Assembly: GCF_000336815.1 (NCBI RefSeq)
Contig: NZ_AOLG01000047.1
Coordinates: 266,495 to 330,494 of the forward strand
Direction: 5' to 3'
Source: Haloferax prahovense DSM 18310
GTDB lineage: Archaea; Halobacteriota; Halobacteria; Halobacteriales; Haloferacaceae
Length of the DNA: 64,000 nucleotides
Shown: in pieces, positions 26,737-36,168 of the stretch
Layout of the letters: every line of letters starts with the position of its first letter
Numbering within the stretch: position 1 is the first letter of the stretch
Notes under the pieces: model-generated
What the model was told of the DNA's origin: nothing
What the model saw: the letters and a program-made list of their open reading frames with translations, nothing else
The model's database searches: none
Made by a program: the position numbers and the translations under genes

Positions 26737-28239
26737 ATGAATTCTGTCTCGGCTCTCGACTCCCTCGCCGGCGAGTCCGTCGTCGTCGTCGGCGGCGGGT
26801 TCGGCGGCCTCTCGACGGCGTGCTACCTCGCGGACGCCGGTGCCGACGTGACGCTGTTGGAGAAGAACGAACAGCTCGGCGGCCGAGCCAGCACGCTCGA
26901 ACGCGACGGCTTCCGGTTCGACATGGGGCCGTCGTGGTACCTCATGCCCGACGTGTTCGAGCGCTTCTTCGCCTACTTCGGCAAGCGGCCCGAGGACTAC
27001 TACGGGCTGACCCGACTCGACCCGCACTACCGCATCTTCTTCAAGGACGGCGACCGCGTGGACATGCTCCCCGAGGTCGAGGCCAACAAGGCCACCTTCG
27101 AGTCCTACGAGCCCGGCGCGGGCGACAGGCTCGACGACTACCTCCGGAAGGCCGAGCGGAACTACCGCATCGGGATGGAGCACTTCGTCTACACCGACCG
27201 CCCGGAGCTGACCGACTACATCGACCTCGACGTGTTCCGGTACTCGTGGGGGCTGTCGCTCGTCGGCTCGATGCAGGACCACGTCGAGAAGTACTTCGAC
27301 CACCCGAAGCTCCAGCAGATAATGCAGTACACGCTGGTGTTCCTCGGCGGCGCGCCGAACAACACGCCGGCGCTCTACAACCTCATGAGCCACGTGGACT
27401 TCAACATGGGCGTCTACTACCCCGACGGCGGCCTCGCGGGCGTCGTCGACGCCATCGTCGACCTCGCCGAGGAGCTGGGCGTCGAGTTCCACACCGACTC
27501 GCCCGTGGCCGAAATCGCCGGTCGCCGCGGCGGGTTCGCCGTCCGCACCGAAGACGGCCGCGAGTTCCTCTGCGACCAGGTCGTCTCCGACGCCGACTAC
27601 GCCCACACCGAACAGGAACTCCTCCCGGAGAAGAAGCGCCAGTACGACGCCGACTACTGGGACTCCCGAACGTACGCCCCCTCGGCGTTTCTGCTCTACC
27701 TCGGCGTCGAGGGCGACGTGGACGAACTCGCCCACCACACGCTCGTGTTACCCACCGACTGGGACGACCACTTCGAGACGATATTCGAAGACCCCGCGTG
27801 GCCCGACGACCCCGCGTACTACCTCTGTGTCCCCTCGAAGACCGACGACACGGTCGCTCCGGAGGGCCACAGCAACCTGTTCGCGCTCGTCCCCATCGCG
27901 GCCGGGCTGGAGGACACGCCGGAACTCCGCGAGAGCTACCGCGACCTCGTCCTCGCCGACATCGCCGACAACACCGGCGTCGACCTCCGCGACAGAATCG
28001 TCGTCGAGGAGTCGTTCTGCGTGAACGACTTCAAGGAGCGCTACAACAGCACGCAGGGAACCGCCCTCGGACTCGCCCACACGCTGTTCCAGACGGCGCT
28101 CCTCCGCCCGCCGCACGGCTCCGAGACGGTCGACGGCCTCTACTTCACCGGCTCGTTTACCACGCCGGGCATCGGCGTCCCGATGTGTCTCATCAGCGGT
28201 CAACTCACCGCCGAGGAGATGGCCGAAGACGCGAGATGA
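26737..28239 (+). CDS. crtD: Carotenoid 3,4-desaturase (phytoene desaturase family)
   Basis: A 500-residue FAD-dependent desaturase. The dinucleotide-binding motif VVVGGGFGGLSTACYLADAG is followed by VTLLEKNEQLGGRAS, and the C-terminus has LYFTGSFTTPGIGVPM as in CrtI/CrtD enzymes. As first gene of the crtD-lyeJ-cruF set it matches the bacterioruberin cluster characterised in Haloarcula japonica, where CrtD introduces the 3,4 double bond after lycopene elongation. TATA-like GATTTATG (about 26704-26711) supports the ATG at 26737. Its stop overlaps the lyeJ start (ATGA). Confidence 0.85.
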   Translation: MNSVSALDSLAGESVVVVGGGFGGLSTACYLADAGADVTLLEKNEQLGGRASTLERDGFRFDMGPSWYLMPDVFERFFAYFGKRPEDYYGLTRLDPHYRIFFKDGDRVDMLPEVEANKATFESYEPGAGDRLDDYLRKAERNYRIGMEHFVYTDRPELTDYIDLDVFRYSWGLSLVGSMQDHVEKYFDHPKLQQIMQYTLVFLGGAPNNTPALYNLMSHVDFNMGVYYPDGGLAGVVDAIVDLAEELGVEFHTDSPVAEIAGRRGGFAVRTEDGREFLCDQVVSDADYAHTEQELLPEKKRQYDADYWDSRTYAPSAFLLYLGVEGDVDELAHHTLVLPTDWDDHFETIFEDPAWPDDPAYYLCVPSKTDDTVAPEGHSNLFALVPIAAGLEDTPELRESYRDLVLADIADNTGVDLRDRIVVEESFCVNDFKERYNSTQGTALGLAHTLFQTALLRPPHGSETVDGLYFTGSFTTPGIGVPMCLISGQLTAEEMAEDAR

Positions 28240-29141
28240 GCGCCGATATGGCCGCACAGAGCGAGTCCGGCGAGGGCGGCGACGACGGACGAGCAGACGG
28301 CGGTCTCCGAGACCGACTCGTCTACCTCGCGGTCCTCTCGCGGCCCCGGTTCTGGCTCTACCTCGCCGGCCCCGTCGTCGTCGGCGTCGCGGCCGCCGCG
28401 AGCGCCCCCGCCGACCTGTTCGGCCTCGAACCCGTCGCCCTGTTCGCGTACTTCCTCGTCCCCGCGAACGTCTTTCTCTACGGCGTCAACGACGTGTTCG
28501 ACGCCGACGTGGACGAAGCGAACCCGAAGAAGGACGACCGCGAGGCCCGCTGGCGCGGCGACCCCGTGAACACCGTCGTCGTCGCCGCGAGCGGCCTGCT
28601 CGGAGTCGGCCTGTTCGCCGTCGCTCCGCGGGTGGCGTGGCCGTGGCTCGCCGCGCACTTCTTCCTCGCCGTCGAGTACAGCGCGCCGCCGTTTCGGTTC
28701 AAGACGACGCCGCTTCTCGACTCGGTCTCGAACGGCCTGTACGTCCTGCCGGGCGTCGCCGCCTACGCGGCCGTTTCGGGGTCGAACCCCCCGATGCTCG
28801 CCGTCGCGGGCGCGTGGCTCTGGACGATGGGGATGCACACGTTCTCCGCGATTCCCGACATCGAGCCGGACCGCGAGGCCGGCATTCGAACGACCGCGAC
28901 GGCCCTCGGCGAGCGGCGGACCTACTGGTACTGCGCCGCGACGTGGGTTCTCGCGGCCGTCGCCTTCGCCGCGGTCGACCCCCGACTCGGCGCGCTCTTG
29001 GCGGCCTATCCGGTCGTCGTCCTCGGTATCGCCACCTCCGGCGTCGACGTGGACCGGGCGTACTGGTGGTACCCCGTTATCAACACCGTCGTCGGCATGC
29101 TCATCACCCTCGGGGCTCTCTGGAGGCTCGTCAATGGGTGA
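28236..29141 (+). CDS. lyeJ: Lycopene elongase/hydratase (UbiA prenyltransferase family)
   Basis: A 301-residue membrane prenyltransferase. First Asp-rich motif YGVNDVFDADVDEANPKKD (NDxxDxxxD), second IPDIEPDREAGIRTTA, with eight or nine membrane helices as in UbiA. In this cluster it adds C5 units to lycopene and hydrates C1-C2 on the way to C50 bacterioruberin. Its ATG overlaps the crtD stop by 4 nt, and cruF follows after 15 nt, so the three are one operon. Confidence 0.9.
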   Translation: MSADMAAQSESGEGGDDGRADGGLRDRLVYLAVLSRPRFWLYLAGPVVVGVAAAASAPADLFGLEPVALFAYFLVPANVFLYGVNDVFDADVDEANPKKDDREARWRGDPVNTVVVAASGLLGVGLFAVAPRVAWPWLAAHFFLAVEYSAPPFRFKTTPLLDSVSNGLYVLPGVAAYAAVSGSNPPMLAVAGAWLWTMGMHTFSAIPDIEPDREAGIRTTATALGERRTYWYCAATWVLAAVAFAAVDPRLGALLAAYPVVVLGIATSGVDVDRAYWWYPVINTVVGMLITLGALWRLVNG

Positions 29142-29156
29142 ACCGGAGGTGCGGCC

Positions 29157-30038
29157 GTGAGCGCGAGCGACCTGCGAGCGCGGCTGCCGTCTACCCGCGG
29201 TGAAGCGGAGGCGGCGCTCGACCGACTCGTGCGCGACAACCGCTTTACTATCTCGGTGTTCTTCCCGCTGAACGGCGCGGTGCTCCTCGTCGCCAGCGCG
29301 ATGGGCTGGCTCCCCGACCCGCTGGCGTTCAACGCGTTTCTCATCCTCCTCGGGACGTTCGTGATGCGCTCGCCGCTCATCGTGGGCGTCCTCCCGCTCG
29401 TGACCAGACGTGCCGCTCTCGGCGTCGGCGCGCTCACCGCGTACGCCTACGCCATCGAGTACACCGGCGTCACCACGGGCTGGCCGTACGGCTGGTTCCA
29501 CTACGGCGTCGACCTCGGGCCGACGGTCGCCGGGGTTCCTATCGGCTTGCCGGTGTTTTTCATCCCGCTCGTCATGAACGCCTACCTGCTGTGTCTGCTC
29601 TTGCTGGGCGACCGCGCCCGCAACGGGGCCGTCCGCCTCGGCGTCGTCATCGCGGCCGTCCTCGCCATGGACGTGGTGCTGGACCCCGGCGCGGTCGCGC
29701 TCGGCTTCTGGGAGTACTACCGCCTCGCCGACGACGCGGTGCTGTTCTACGGCGTCCCGCTTTCGAACTACGCCGGTTGGGTCGTCAGCGCGACCGTCGC
29801 CGTCGTCGCGCTCGATTGGTCGTTCGACCGCGAGGCGCTTCTCGCGCGACTCGACCGCACGGAGTTCATGCTCGACGACCTGGTGAGCTTCGTCATCCTC
29901 TGGGGCGGCATCAACGCGTGGTTCGGCAACTGGATTCCCGTCGCGGTCGCGGCGCTGTTCGGCGTCGGACTGCTCAAGACGGACCGGTTCGACTCGCGGC
30001 TTCTGCGGCTTCCGCGGCGGTTGCCGTGGCGCTCCTGA
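29157..30038 (+). CDS. cruF: Bisanhydrobacterioruberin hydratase (CruF)
   Basis: A 293-residue integral membrane protein of the CruF carotenoid hydratase family (YAYAIEYTGVTTGWPYGWFH, DVVLDPGAVALGFWEYY). It performs the last step, hydration of the terminal double bonds to give bacterioruberin. It begins with GTG; a good Shine-Dalgarno-like CGGAGGTG lies at 29144-29151, unusual beside the mostly leaderless genes and consistent with an internal operon cistron. Confidence 0.9.
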   Translation: MSASDLRARLPSTRGEAEAALDRLVRDNRFTISVFFPLNGAVLLVASAMGWLPDPLAFNAFLILLGTFVMRSPLIVGVLPLVTRRAALGVGALTAYAYAIEYTGVTTGWPYGWFHYGVDLGPTVAGVPIGLPVFFIPLVMNAYLLCLLLLGDRARNGAVRLGVVIAAVLAMDVVLDPGAVALGFWEYYRLADDAVLFYGVPLSNYAGWVVSATVAVVALDWSFDREALLARLDRTEFMLDDLVSFVILWGGINAWFGNWIPVAVAALFGVGLLKTDRFDSRLLRLPRRLPWRS

Positions 30039-30092
30039 ACGGCGGGATTCCCTCGCGCTCGCGCCCGTCTGTCGCGGCCCCAGCGCTGTCTC

Positions 30093-31040
30093 TCAGTCGG
30101 ATTCGACGCCGCGACGCCGGCCCCGATAGGCGGCTCCGAGCCGTTTCCACTTGAGCAGGCCGAAGCCGAGGAGGACGAACCCGAAGCCGACGAGCGTGGT
30201 CGCGGTCACGGGCTCCGTGAACAGAAGCCAACTGTACACCGTCCCGAAGCCGGCGATGGCGTAGGTGACGAGGTTGAGCTCGACGGAACCGAGTCGGGGG
30301 AGAAGCGAGAAGTACAGCAGGTAGCCGACCGCGCTCACGAAGACGCCGAGATAGACGAGACCGACGACGCCCGCCGGCGACGCGTCGACCCCCGCCAGCG
30401 ACTCCGTCGGACTCGCCGCGCTCGCGAGATGGGTCGCGGCGGCTCCGACGACCATCGCCCACGCGGTCTGGGTGGCGAACGGCATCTCGGTCTCGATTCG
30501 CTGGGCGAGCACGCCGCCGAGCGCGAAGGACGCCGCGGCGAGCACCAGTATCGCCTGCCCCGCGGCGTTCCCCGCGAGGAGGTTCGACGGGTTCGGGTCG
30601 GTGATGACGACTAAGCCGAGGAAGCCGACGACGACGCCGAGCAGTTCGACCGGGCCGAATCGCTCGTCGGGCAGAAACAGCTTCGCGAACCCGACGGTCA
30701 GTATCGGAATCAGCCCCGCGAGCACCGAGGCGACCGCGCTCGGGACGGTCTGCTGGCCGACGTTCTGGAGGACCCCGTAGCCCCCGAGCGTCAGGAGACC
30801 GGCGACCGAGACGGCCGCCCAGTCGCCTCGTGTGCGGGGTCGCCAGTAATCGGTGCGTCGCCCCGCGTACAGCAACAGGAGGACCGCCCCGATGTCGAGC
30901 CGGAGCGCGGCGTACAGAATCGGCGGGAACGACCCCAGCCCGACCGTCACCGCGGGGTAGGTGCCACCCCAGACCGCCGCCAAGAACACGAACAGGACGG
31001 CGTTCCGGTATCGACCGGCGAGGAGTTGGCTACCGACCAT
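30093..31040 (-). CDS. EamA/DMT family transporter
   Basis: A 315-residue membrane protein with ten predicted helices in two EamA repeats (VFLAAVWGGTYPAVTVGLG at the start of the first, AILVLAAASFALGGVLAQR at the second). Metabolite exporter or permease; substrate unknown. Convergent with cruF. The C-terminal tail is basic (LKWKRLGAAYRGRRR), as usual for the cytoplasmic side. Confidence 0.85.
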   Translation of the reverse strand: MVGSQLLAGRYRNAVLFVFLAAVWGGTYPAVTVGLGSFPPILYAALRLDIGAVLLLLYAGRRTDYWRPRTRGDWAAVSVAGLLTLGGYGVLQNVGQQTVPSAVASVLAGLIPILTVGFAKLFLPDERFGPVELLGVVVGFLGLVVITDPNPSNLLAGNAAGQAILVLAAASFALGGVLAQRIETEMPFATQTAWAMVVGAAATHLASAASPTESLAGVDASPAGVVGLVYLGVFVSAVGYLLYFSLLPRLGSVELNLVTYAIAGFGTVYSWLLFTEPVTATTLVGFGFVLLGFGLLKWKRLGAAYRGRRRGVESD

Positions 31041-31211
31041 GACGAGGGACGGTGTGTGAAGCCGGCGTCGCGGGCGCGGTCGAGTCAGCGGTTCGCGGTG
31101 GCGTGTCGAGAATCGATCTCGGCTCGTCGGCGGTCGAGAGCGATGCGTCGGCGTGTGCGCTCATCACCGGGACCTACGCCCGCGAGCCGGGAGAACCGGA
31201 GGGTTAGGATG

Positions 31212-31955
31212 CTAACCCCCGTCGCCGGGCCGCGCAGCCGGCGGGTCGCGGTCGGCGTCGAGACCGGCGAGCGCGGAGACGGCGGCCCCGAGGAGCTTTC
31301 GCTCCGCACGGCGGAGCGTCTTCGAGATGGCGACGTCGGAGACGCCACAGCGGTCGCCGAGAGAGGCGAGCGACTCGCCCCGCGGCGTCTCGTAGTAGCC
31401 GTGTTCGACCGCGGTTCGGAGCACCCGCGCCTCCGTCTCGGTGAGTCGCTCACAGCCGTCGAGGAGCGTCGCGGCCTCGTGGAAGTTCCGGAAGACGGCG
31501 GCCGCACCCGAGTCTGTGAGCGGCGTCTGCTCGACGACGGTGAGTTCGTAGCGGCGGTCGAGCGAGTCGAGAGTGGCCGCCGCGGCATCCGGCTCGGCGA
31601 ACCCGAGGTGCCACCGTTCCCAGCCGTCCCTGTCGCGGAACGGAGCGATGACAGCGCCGCCGTTGGCCATGACCGTCTCGATGGCGACGGTCTCTTCGAG
31701 CACGACGTGGGCCGTCGCGTGCGACCCGCGCTTCCACTTCAGTTCGAAGCGGCGCACCCCGTCGGCGTCTCTGAGCGCGCGGATGCCGGCCTCTAACTGC
31801 GACCGCCCCGGCGACGAGGCTTCGACCCAGAGGTCGCACTGGCCGGTTTCGGGCGAGAGATTCCAGTACGGCGTGGTCAGCGTCACGTCGTGCGCGGCGG
31901 TCACCCGTCCCAGCGGACAGTCGTCTAACCGGGTGTCGAGGGTGACGCGATGCAT
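31212..31955 (-). CDS. HTH_10 (bacterioopsin-activator-like) transcriptional regulator
   Basis: A 247-residue regulator with a Bat-like N-terminal sensor region (about 1-150) and a C-terminal HTH_10 domain (LTETEARVLRTAVEHGYYET, RGESLASLGDRCGVSDVAIS). Such proteins control bacteriorhodopsin and carotenoid genes in haloarchaea. Lying between the carotenoid operon and crtB, it is a candidate regulator of pigment synthesis; that is inference. TATA-like GATTTACT (about 31979-31986) supports the ATG at 31955 over 31976. Confidence 0.8.
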   Translation of the reverse strand: MHRVTLDTRLDDCPLGRVTAAHDVTLTTPYWNLSPETGQCDLWVEASSPGRSQLEAGIRALRDADGVRRFELKWKRGSHATAHVVLEETVAIETVMANGGAVIAPFRDRDGWERWHLGFAEPDAAAATLDSLDRRYELTVVEQTPLTDSGAAAVFRNFHEAATLLDGCERLTETEARVLRTAVEHGYYETPRGESLASLGDRCGVSDVAISKTLRRAERKLLGAAVSALAGLDADRDPPAARPGDGG

Positions 31956-32014
31956 GCCGGGGGCTCTCTCGGCCACCCAGTAAATCTTTCAGTCGCGGAA
32001 AAATCGCGCGTCGC

Positions 32015-33034
32015 TCAGTCCGAGCCCCAGCGGTTCAGCGACCGGAGCCAGCCGGAGACGCGCCCGCTCCGTCGGCTGCGGCCGATCCGCGTCGAACCGG
32101 GGCCGAAATCAGCGTCGAGGTCGTCGTCGTCCGGGTAGGGGACGACGCTGACGGCCTTGAACACGGCCACGGGGTCGCGCCAGACGGCCCAGTACGCCGC
32201 GGTCTTCGCGAGGAGCGTGAGCTTCCGCCCGAAGCTCAGTTCGGGCGTCGCCGTGAGCGTGTCGTAGCCGAGGTTCCGAATCGACCGGTGGTGGTCGGCG
32301 TACAGCACCGCCGAGAGGAGCACCGGGAACTGGCAGTCCGCCGGGAGGTACTCGATGCCGGCGACGCCGTCGCGGTACAGCGACTCCGTTCGACGGAGTT
32401 CGTCGCGCATCACGTCGGCGACGCGCTCGTCGAACTCGAGGTCGAGTATCTGTTCGGCGTCGACGCCGTGGCGGTCGAGCGTCGTCCGCGGGAGGTACAC
32501 CCGGTCGCGCTCGACCACGTCTTCGCCCACGTCGCGCAGGAAGTTCGACATCTGGAACGCCTGTCCCAGCGCCGTCGCGTGCGGGAGCGCCGCCTCGGGG
32601 TCGTCGGGACGCATGACGTCGGTCATCATCCGACCGACCGCGGAGGCCGACCCGTCCATGTACGTCTCAAGTTCGTCGTAGGTCTCGTAGCGGTCTTTTT
32701 CGATGTCCGACTCCATCGCGTCGATGAAGACGTTCACGTCGTCGGGGTCGATACCGTAGCGCTCTCTGAGTTCGGCGAACGCCGACAGGACGGGGTCGTC
32801 GGTCTCGACCTCGCCGAGCGCCTCGGCGCGGAGGTGTTCGAGACGCTCGCGCTGTTGTGCCGGCGGCGCGGTCTCCTCGGCGTCGACGACCTCGTCGGCG
32901 ACCCGAAAGAACGCGTACAGCACGTACGTGGCGTGTCTGACGCGCTCCGGGAGGAGGCGCGTCGCGAAGTAAAACGTCTTTCCCGTCCGCTGTTGGATGT
33001 CTTTTCCCGCCTCGACCTGTGATTCGTTGAGCAT
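32015..33034 (-). CDS. crtB: Phytoene synthase
   Basis: A 339-residue squalene/phytoene synthase. The first substrate-binding motif is FFRVADEVVDAEE (DxxxD, D47 and D51), the second is SNFLRDVGEDVVERDRVYLP. It condenses two geranylgeranyl diphosphates to phytoene, the entry step for the bacterioruberin pathway. I place the start at the ATG at 33034 (MLNESQVEAG), where homology begins. The basic C-terminal extension after about residue 310 is unlike most CrtB. The zinc-finger gene lies just upstream on the same strand. Confidence 0.9.
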   Translation of the reverse strand: MLNESQVEAGKDIQQRTGKTFYFATRLLPERVRHATYVLYAFFRVADEVVDAEETAPPAQQRERLEHLRAEALGEVETDDPVLSAFAELRERYGIDPDDVNVFIDAMESDIEKDRYETYDELETYMDGSASAVGRMMTDVMRPDDPEAALPHATALGQAFQMSNFLRDVGEDVVERDRVYLPRTTLDRHGVDAEQILDLEFDERVADVMRDELRRTESLYRDGVAGIEYLPADCQFPVLLSAVLYADHHRSIRNLGYDTLTATPELSFGRKLTLLAKTAAYWAVWRDPVAVFKAVSVVPYPDDDDLDADFGPGSTRIGRSRRSGRVSGWLRSLNRWGSD

Positions 33035-33202
33035 CGTTTCGTGTACGTGGCCGCATCCGTCTCGGGACCAACTGAGCTGACCGGGGAGGACAGTCATTCG
33101 TTAGGTCTCCGCCGACATAACGCTTCGTGCTGTCGTGAAATCAACCCGCGAACCCGCCGACTTCGCAGTGGTACCAGCGCGGGCGTCTCCTGTCAGGTTT
33201 CG

Positions 33203-33355
33203 TTACCAGAACGTGTCGCTGCAGTCGTAGACGACCCCGTGTTCCGGGCAGACGTACTTGCAGTGGCGGTGGTCCATCGATGTGCCGCAGAAGGGACAGG
33301 GCCGTCCCTTCGGAGACTCGATGGCACACGCGTTCCGTCCGGTGTCGTCGTCCAT
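33203..33355 (-). CDS. HVO_2523-type small zinc-finger protein
   Basis: A 50-residue protein found by direct translation. It has PCPFCGTSMDHRHCKYVCPE, giving CPxCG and HxxCxxxC, a compact zinc ribbon. It corresponds, from memory, to the HVO_2523 family zinc finger protein, which neighbours crtB (HVO_2524) in Haloferax volcanii as here. Function unknown; such micro-proteins may bind partner proteins. Confidence 0.8.
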   Translation of the reverse strand: MDDDTGRNACAIESPKGRPCPFCGTSMDHRHCKYVCPEHGVVYDCSDTFW

Positions 33356-33640
33356 ACGAGTTTTCGTAGGACGCGACCGACATATCCCTTACTGCCGTCG
33401 GGGGGTCCTGCCGGTTCGAGTCGGTCCGCCGGTGAGGCCGAGTCGGTTCCGTCTCGGACACCGGCGAGCGCTGTCGGGGCGGCGGCACCGACCGACTCGG
33501 CGCGCCCGGAGACTCCACCCGAATTTGGTACGGAACTGGAACAACGCTCATGTGCGGTCGTCGCCGAGTCGAACTCGTCGCGTCGAACGGCACCCGCGAG
33601 AATAATACCGCGCTCGACCAATCAACCAAACGAACAGTCG

Positions 33641-33916
33641 ATGGAGAAGGCGCTTTGGTATCTGCTCACGGCGACCCGCGGCGGCGAGAACCGCGTCCGC
33701 ATCATCCGCGCCCTCTCGGAGCGCCCGCAGAACGCGAACCGCCTCGCCGACGAACTCGACGTGGGCTACAAGACCGTCAGACACCACCTCGACGCCCTCG
33801 AATCCCACGGGGTCGTCGAGGCCGGCGGCGACAAGTACGGACGGCTGTACTTCCTCACCGACCAGTTCGAACGGTACCGCGACACCTTCGAAGAAATCAC
33901 GACACACCTCGAATGA
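33641..33916 (+). CDS. Winged-helix ArsR-like regulator, small
   Basis: A 91-residue protein that is essentially one winged helix (RVRIIRALSERPQNANRLAD, VGYKTVRHHLDALESHGVVE, then the wing YGRLYFLTDQFE). Start at the ATG at 33641; the upstream frame is not protein-like. Its stop overlaps the start of the next gene (ATGA), so a DNA-binding protein is coupled to a small membrane protein, a pairing that hints at membrane-linked regulation. Confidence 0.8.
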   Translation: MEKALWYLLTATRGGENRVRIIRALSERPQNANRLADELDVGYKTVRHHLDALESHGVVEAGGDKYGRLYFLTDQFERYRDTFEEITTHLE

Positions 33917-34215
33917 CCATGGCAATGGACACCCAAATCATGGCGGCCAGCGCCCTCTCGGGCGCGAACATCGTCTTCCTCGCGGCGCTGACCGCCGTGT
34001 GGATTCGCAACTACCGGACGTTCCGCACCTCGCTCGTCCTCGGTCTGCTCGCGTTCGCCGTCGTCATGCTCGTCGAGAACGCCGTCGCGCTCTACTTCTT
34101 TTTCACCATGCAGAGCCTCTACTCCGGGGACCCCCACGTCCAGCAGGCCGTGTTGGTCCTCCGCGGCCTCCAACTCGTCGCGCTGACGTTCCTGACCTAC
34201 GTGACGGTCCGGTGA
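33913..34215 (+). CDS. Small membrane protein coupled to winged-helix regulator
   Basis: A 100-residue protein with three membrane helices (ALSGANIVFLAALTAVWI, SLVLGLLAFAVVMLVENAVAL, AVLVLRGLQLVALTFLTYVT). The ATG at 33913 overlaps the upstream stop by 4 nt. Haloarchaea often pair such proteins with small HTH genes; it may sequester or sense for its partner. Family name uncertain. Confidence 0.7.
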   Translation: MTMAMDTQIMAASALSGANIVFLAALTAVWIRNYRTFRTSLVLGLLAFAVVMLVENAVALYFFFTMQSLYSGDPHVQQAVLVLRGLQLVALTFLTYVTVR

Positions 34216-34369
34216 GCGACCCGGCGGTATCGACCTTCGGCCCTCGCCCCGGTCCGAATTTGGTACAGAGTCGACCCCGATTCGTCACGGAGTCACCCCG
34301 AATCTCGAAAAACCGCCTTTAGCCGGTCTCGCGTCTTCGTTGTCGTGGCACCGACCACACGTGAGACCA

Positions 34370-35152
34370 ATGACGGACACGACGACTCCGACGACGCGAC
34401 GAACCGTACTCGGACTGACCGGCGCGGGCGTGCTGGCCGCCCTCGCCGGCTGTTTGGGTAGTGCGAGCCTGCCGGGCCAATCGACCGGAAACGGAAACAG
34501 CCAGTCCGCGCGAACCTACCGCGTGACCGTGGCGAACCTGACGACCGGACAGCCGTTTACCCCGCCGGCGGTGGTCGCCCACCGCGCCGGCGTGGAACTG
34601 TTCGCCGTCGGCGACCCGGCGAGCGACGCCATCAGAGAACTCGCCGAGAACGGGAACCTCGGCCCGCTCGGTGAGCTGGCCGAAGCGAGCGACGACGTTC
34701 GCGGCGTCGCGGTCGGCGACGCGCCGCTCGTCCCCGACGAACTCCCGGCGAGCGAGATGTTTCCCGCGGCCGCGACGCTCGAACTGGAGACCGACGCCAG
34801 CGGCGCGTACCTCTCGTTCGTCAGCATGCTCATCGGCACGAACGACGGGTTCGCCGGCCTCGACACCGTCCCGCTCCCGGAGCGGGTCAACGAGTCGCGG
34901 TCGTACTTCGCGGCCAGCTACGACGCCGGAACCGAGGTCAACACCGAGGCGTACGGCGACATGGTCCCCCCTGCACAGGCCCTCTACGGCATCGACTCCG
35001 GGACCGACGGAACCGGCATGAGCGACCCCGACCTCGCCGAGAACGGTGTTATCGCGCCGCACGCGGGTATCGTCGGCGACGGCGACCTCGACCCCACCGT
35101 CTACGGCTGGGACGACCCCGTCGCGCTGGTTCAGGTCGAACGACTCGACTGA
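34370..35152 (+). CDS. Tat lipoprotein with spondin domain
   Basis: A 260-residue exported protein. The signal TRRTVLGLTGAGVLAALAGC is a Tat signal with a lipobox. The mature domain matches prokaryotic spondin-domain proteins (TYRVTVANLTTGQPFTPPAV, FAVGDPASDAIRELAENG, LSFVSMLIGTNDGFAGLD). Likely anchored on the cell surface; molecular role unknown. Start at the ATG at 34370 gives a standard signal. Confidence 0.85.
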   Translation: MTDTTTPTTRRTVLGLTGAGVLAALAGCLGSASLPGQSTGNGNSQSARTYRVTVANLTTGQPFTPPAVVAHRAGVELFAVGDPASDAIRELAENGNLGPLGELAEASDDVRGVAVGDAPLVPDELPASEMFPAAATLELETDASGAYLSFVSMLIGTNDGFAGLDTVPLPERVNESRSYFAASYDAGTEVNTEAYGDMVPPAQALYGIDSGTDGTGMSDPDLAENGVIAPHAGIVGDGDLDPTVYGWDDPVALVQVERLD

Positions 35153-35637
35153 GTCGGCCGCGACCTGACTTCTCGACCGCTGAAACGCCGTCGCTCGCGG
35201 GTCACGAGCGTCGTCGGAGAACAAAAACCGAGGCGTGGACGCCGTCGGAAGCGAACGACCGGGGGCGGTCGTCCGGTGAAACCACGTAGCGTACCACGCG
35301 GCGAGTGCAGGGAGGCCCGACCGCGCGATGCTGTTGCAGCCGCGTCTACCCGTTGTCGGAGCGCGTTGAACCGCTCTGGTGGTGATGGTGGTGGTGGGGG
35401 GCATCCGGTCGGCGAGAGACCGACGCGAACGGGAGGGTCTCTGACAACGGCGATTACCAGTTCGTTATCACTCGTCAAAGCTGTACCGGTGGTTCGAGAG
35501 CCGGGCCATCGGACATCGACGGGCTCGGATTCGGCACTAAGACGGCGTTTCACGCCCCCTGTACTCGTGTTACCTACCGAAATGTCACCGGTGTCGGTCC
35601 CGAGTGACGGCGCTTCGCGCGTCGGCTCTCGGCCGGT
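35153..35637. other. 485-nt gap without a supported gene
   Basis: I see no convincing coding region, RNA or repeat family. A purine-biased stretch around 35379-35401 (repeated GGTGGT followed by a G run) is the only unusual composition. Confidence 0.4.
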
Positions 35638-36111
35638 TCACTCGTCGCCCCCGTCGCCGAACTTCGCGTACGGCCGGCGGTGAGTGTTCCGAATCAGATC
35701 CTCGTCGGAGACGCGAAGCCCCAGTTCGTCTAACTCCTCGCCGATTCGACTGAGGTCGTCGCCGTCGACGCCGATAGCTCGGACCATGACGTTTCGCTCG
35801 CCGGTCATCACCTCCTGTACCTCGACGACGCCGGGGACCGCGGCGGCGGCCTCGGCCAACTCCTCGCGCTCCGGAATCGGGGCCGTACAGACGATGAGCG
35901 TGTACAGTTGGTACCCCGCGCGCTCGTAGTCCACGTCGGCGTGGTAGCCGCGGACCACTCCGTCGGCTTCGAGTCGCTGGATACGGTTTCGGACGGTGCT
36001 CGCCGAGGCGTCGAGTTTGTCGGCGATGTCGGTCGACGACGTGCGGCGCGCCTCCGACTGCAACGTGTACAGTATCTTCCTGTCCAGCGCGTCGAGTTCT
36101 CGACTCGTCAT
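35638..36111 (-). CDS. Lrp/AsnC family transcriptional regulator
   Basis: A 157-residue Lrp-type regulator: N-terminal HTH (LDRKILYTLQSEARRTSSTD, ASASTVRNRIQRLEADGVV) and C-terminal RAM-like ligand domain (LYTLIVCTAPIPEREELAEA, VMTGERNVMVRAIG). A perfect 12-bp palindrome at 36169-36180, about 58 nt upstream, is a plausible operator. It is divergent from the CNNM transporter gene, which it may control. Confidence 0.85.
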   Translation of the reverse strand: MTSRELDALDRKILYTLQSEARRTSSTDIADKLDASASTVRNRIQRLEADGVVRGYHADVDYERAGYQLYTLIVCTAPIPEREELAEAAAAVPGVVEVQEVMTGERNVMVRAIGVDGDDLSRIGEELDELGLRVSDEDLIRNTHRRPYAKFGDGGDE

Positions 36112-36168
36112 TCGTCTGGTCGTCTGTCGCCCGCGACATTAACCCTCCCGGCATCGTTGTCAGAAGCT

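Noticed and set aside
26725..27738. 337-codon minus-strand frame inside crtD
   Set aside because: Val/Glu/Arg-rich mirror of a real gene, a typical antisense shadow.
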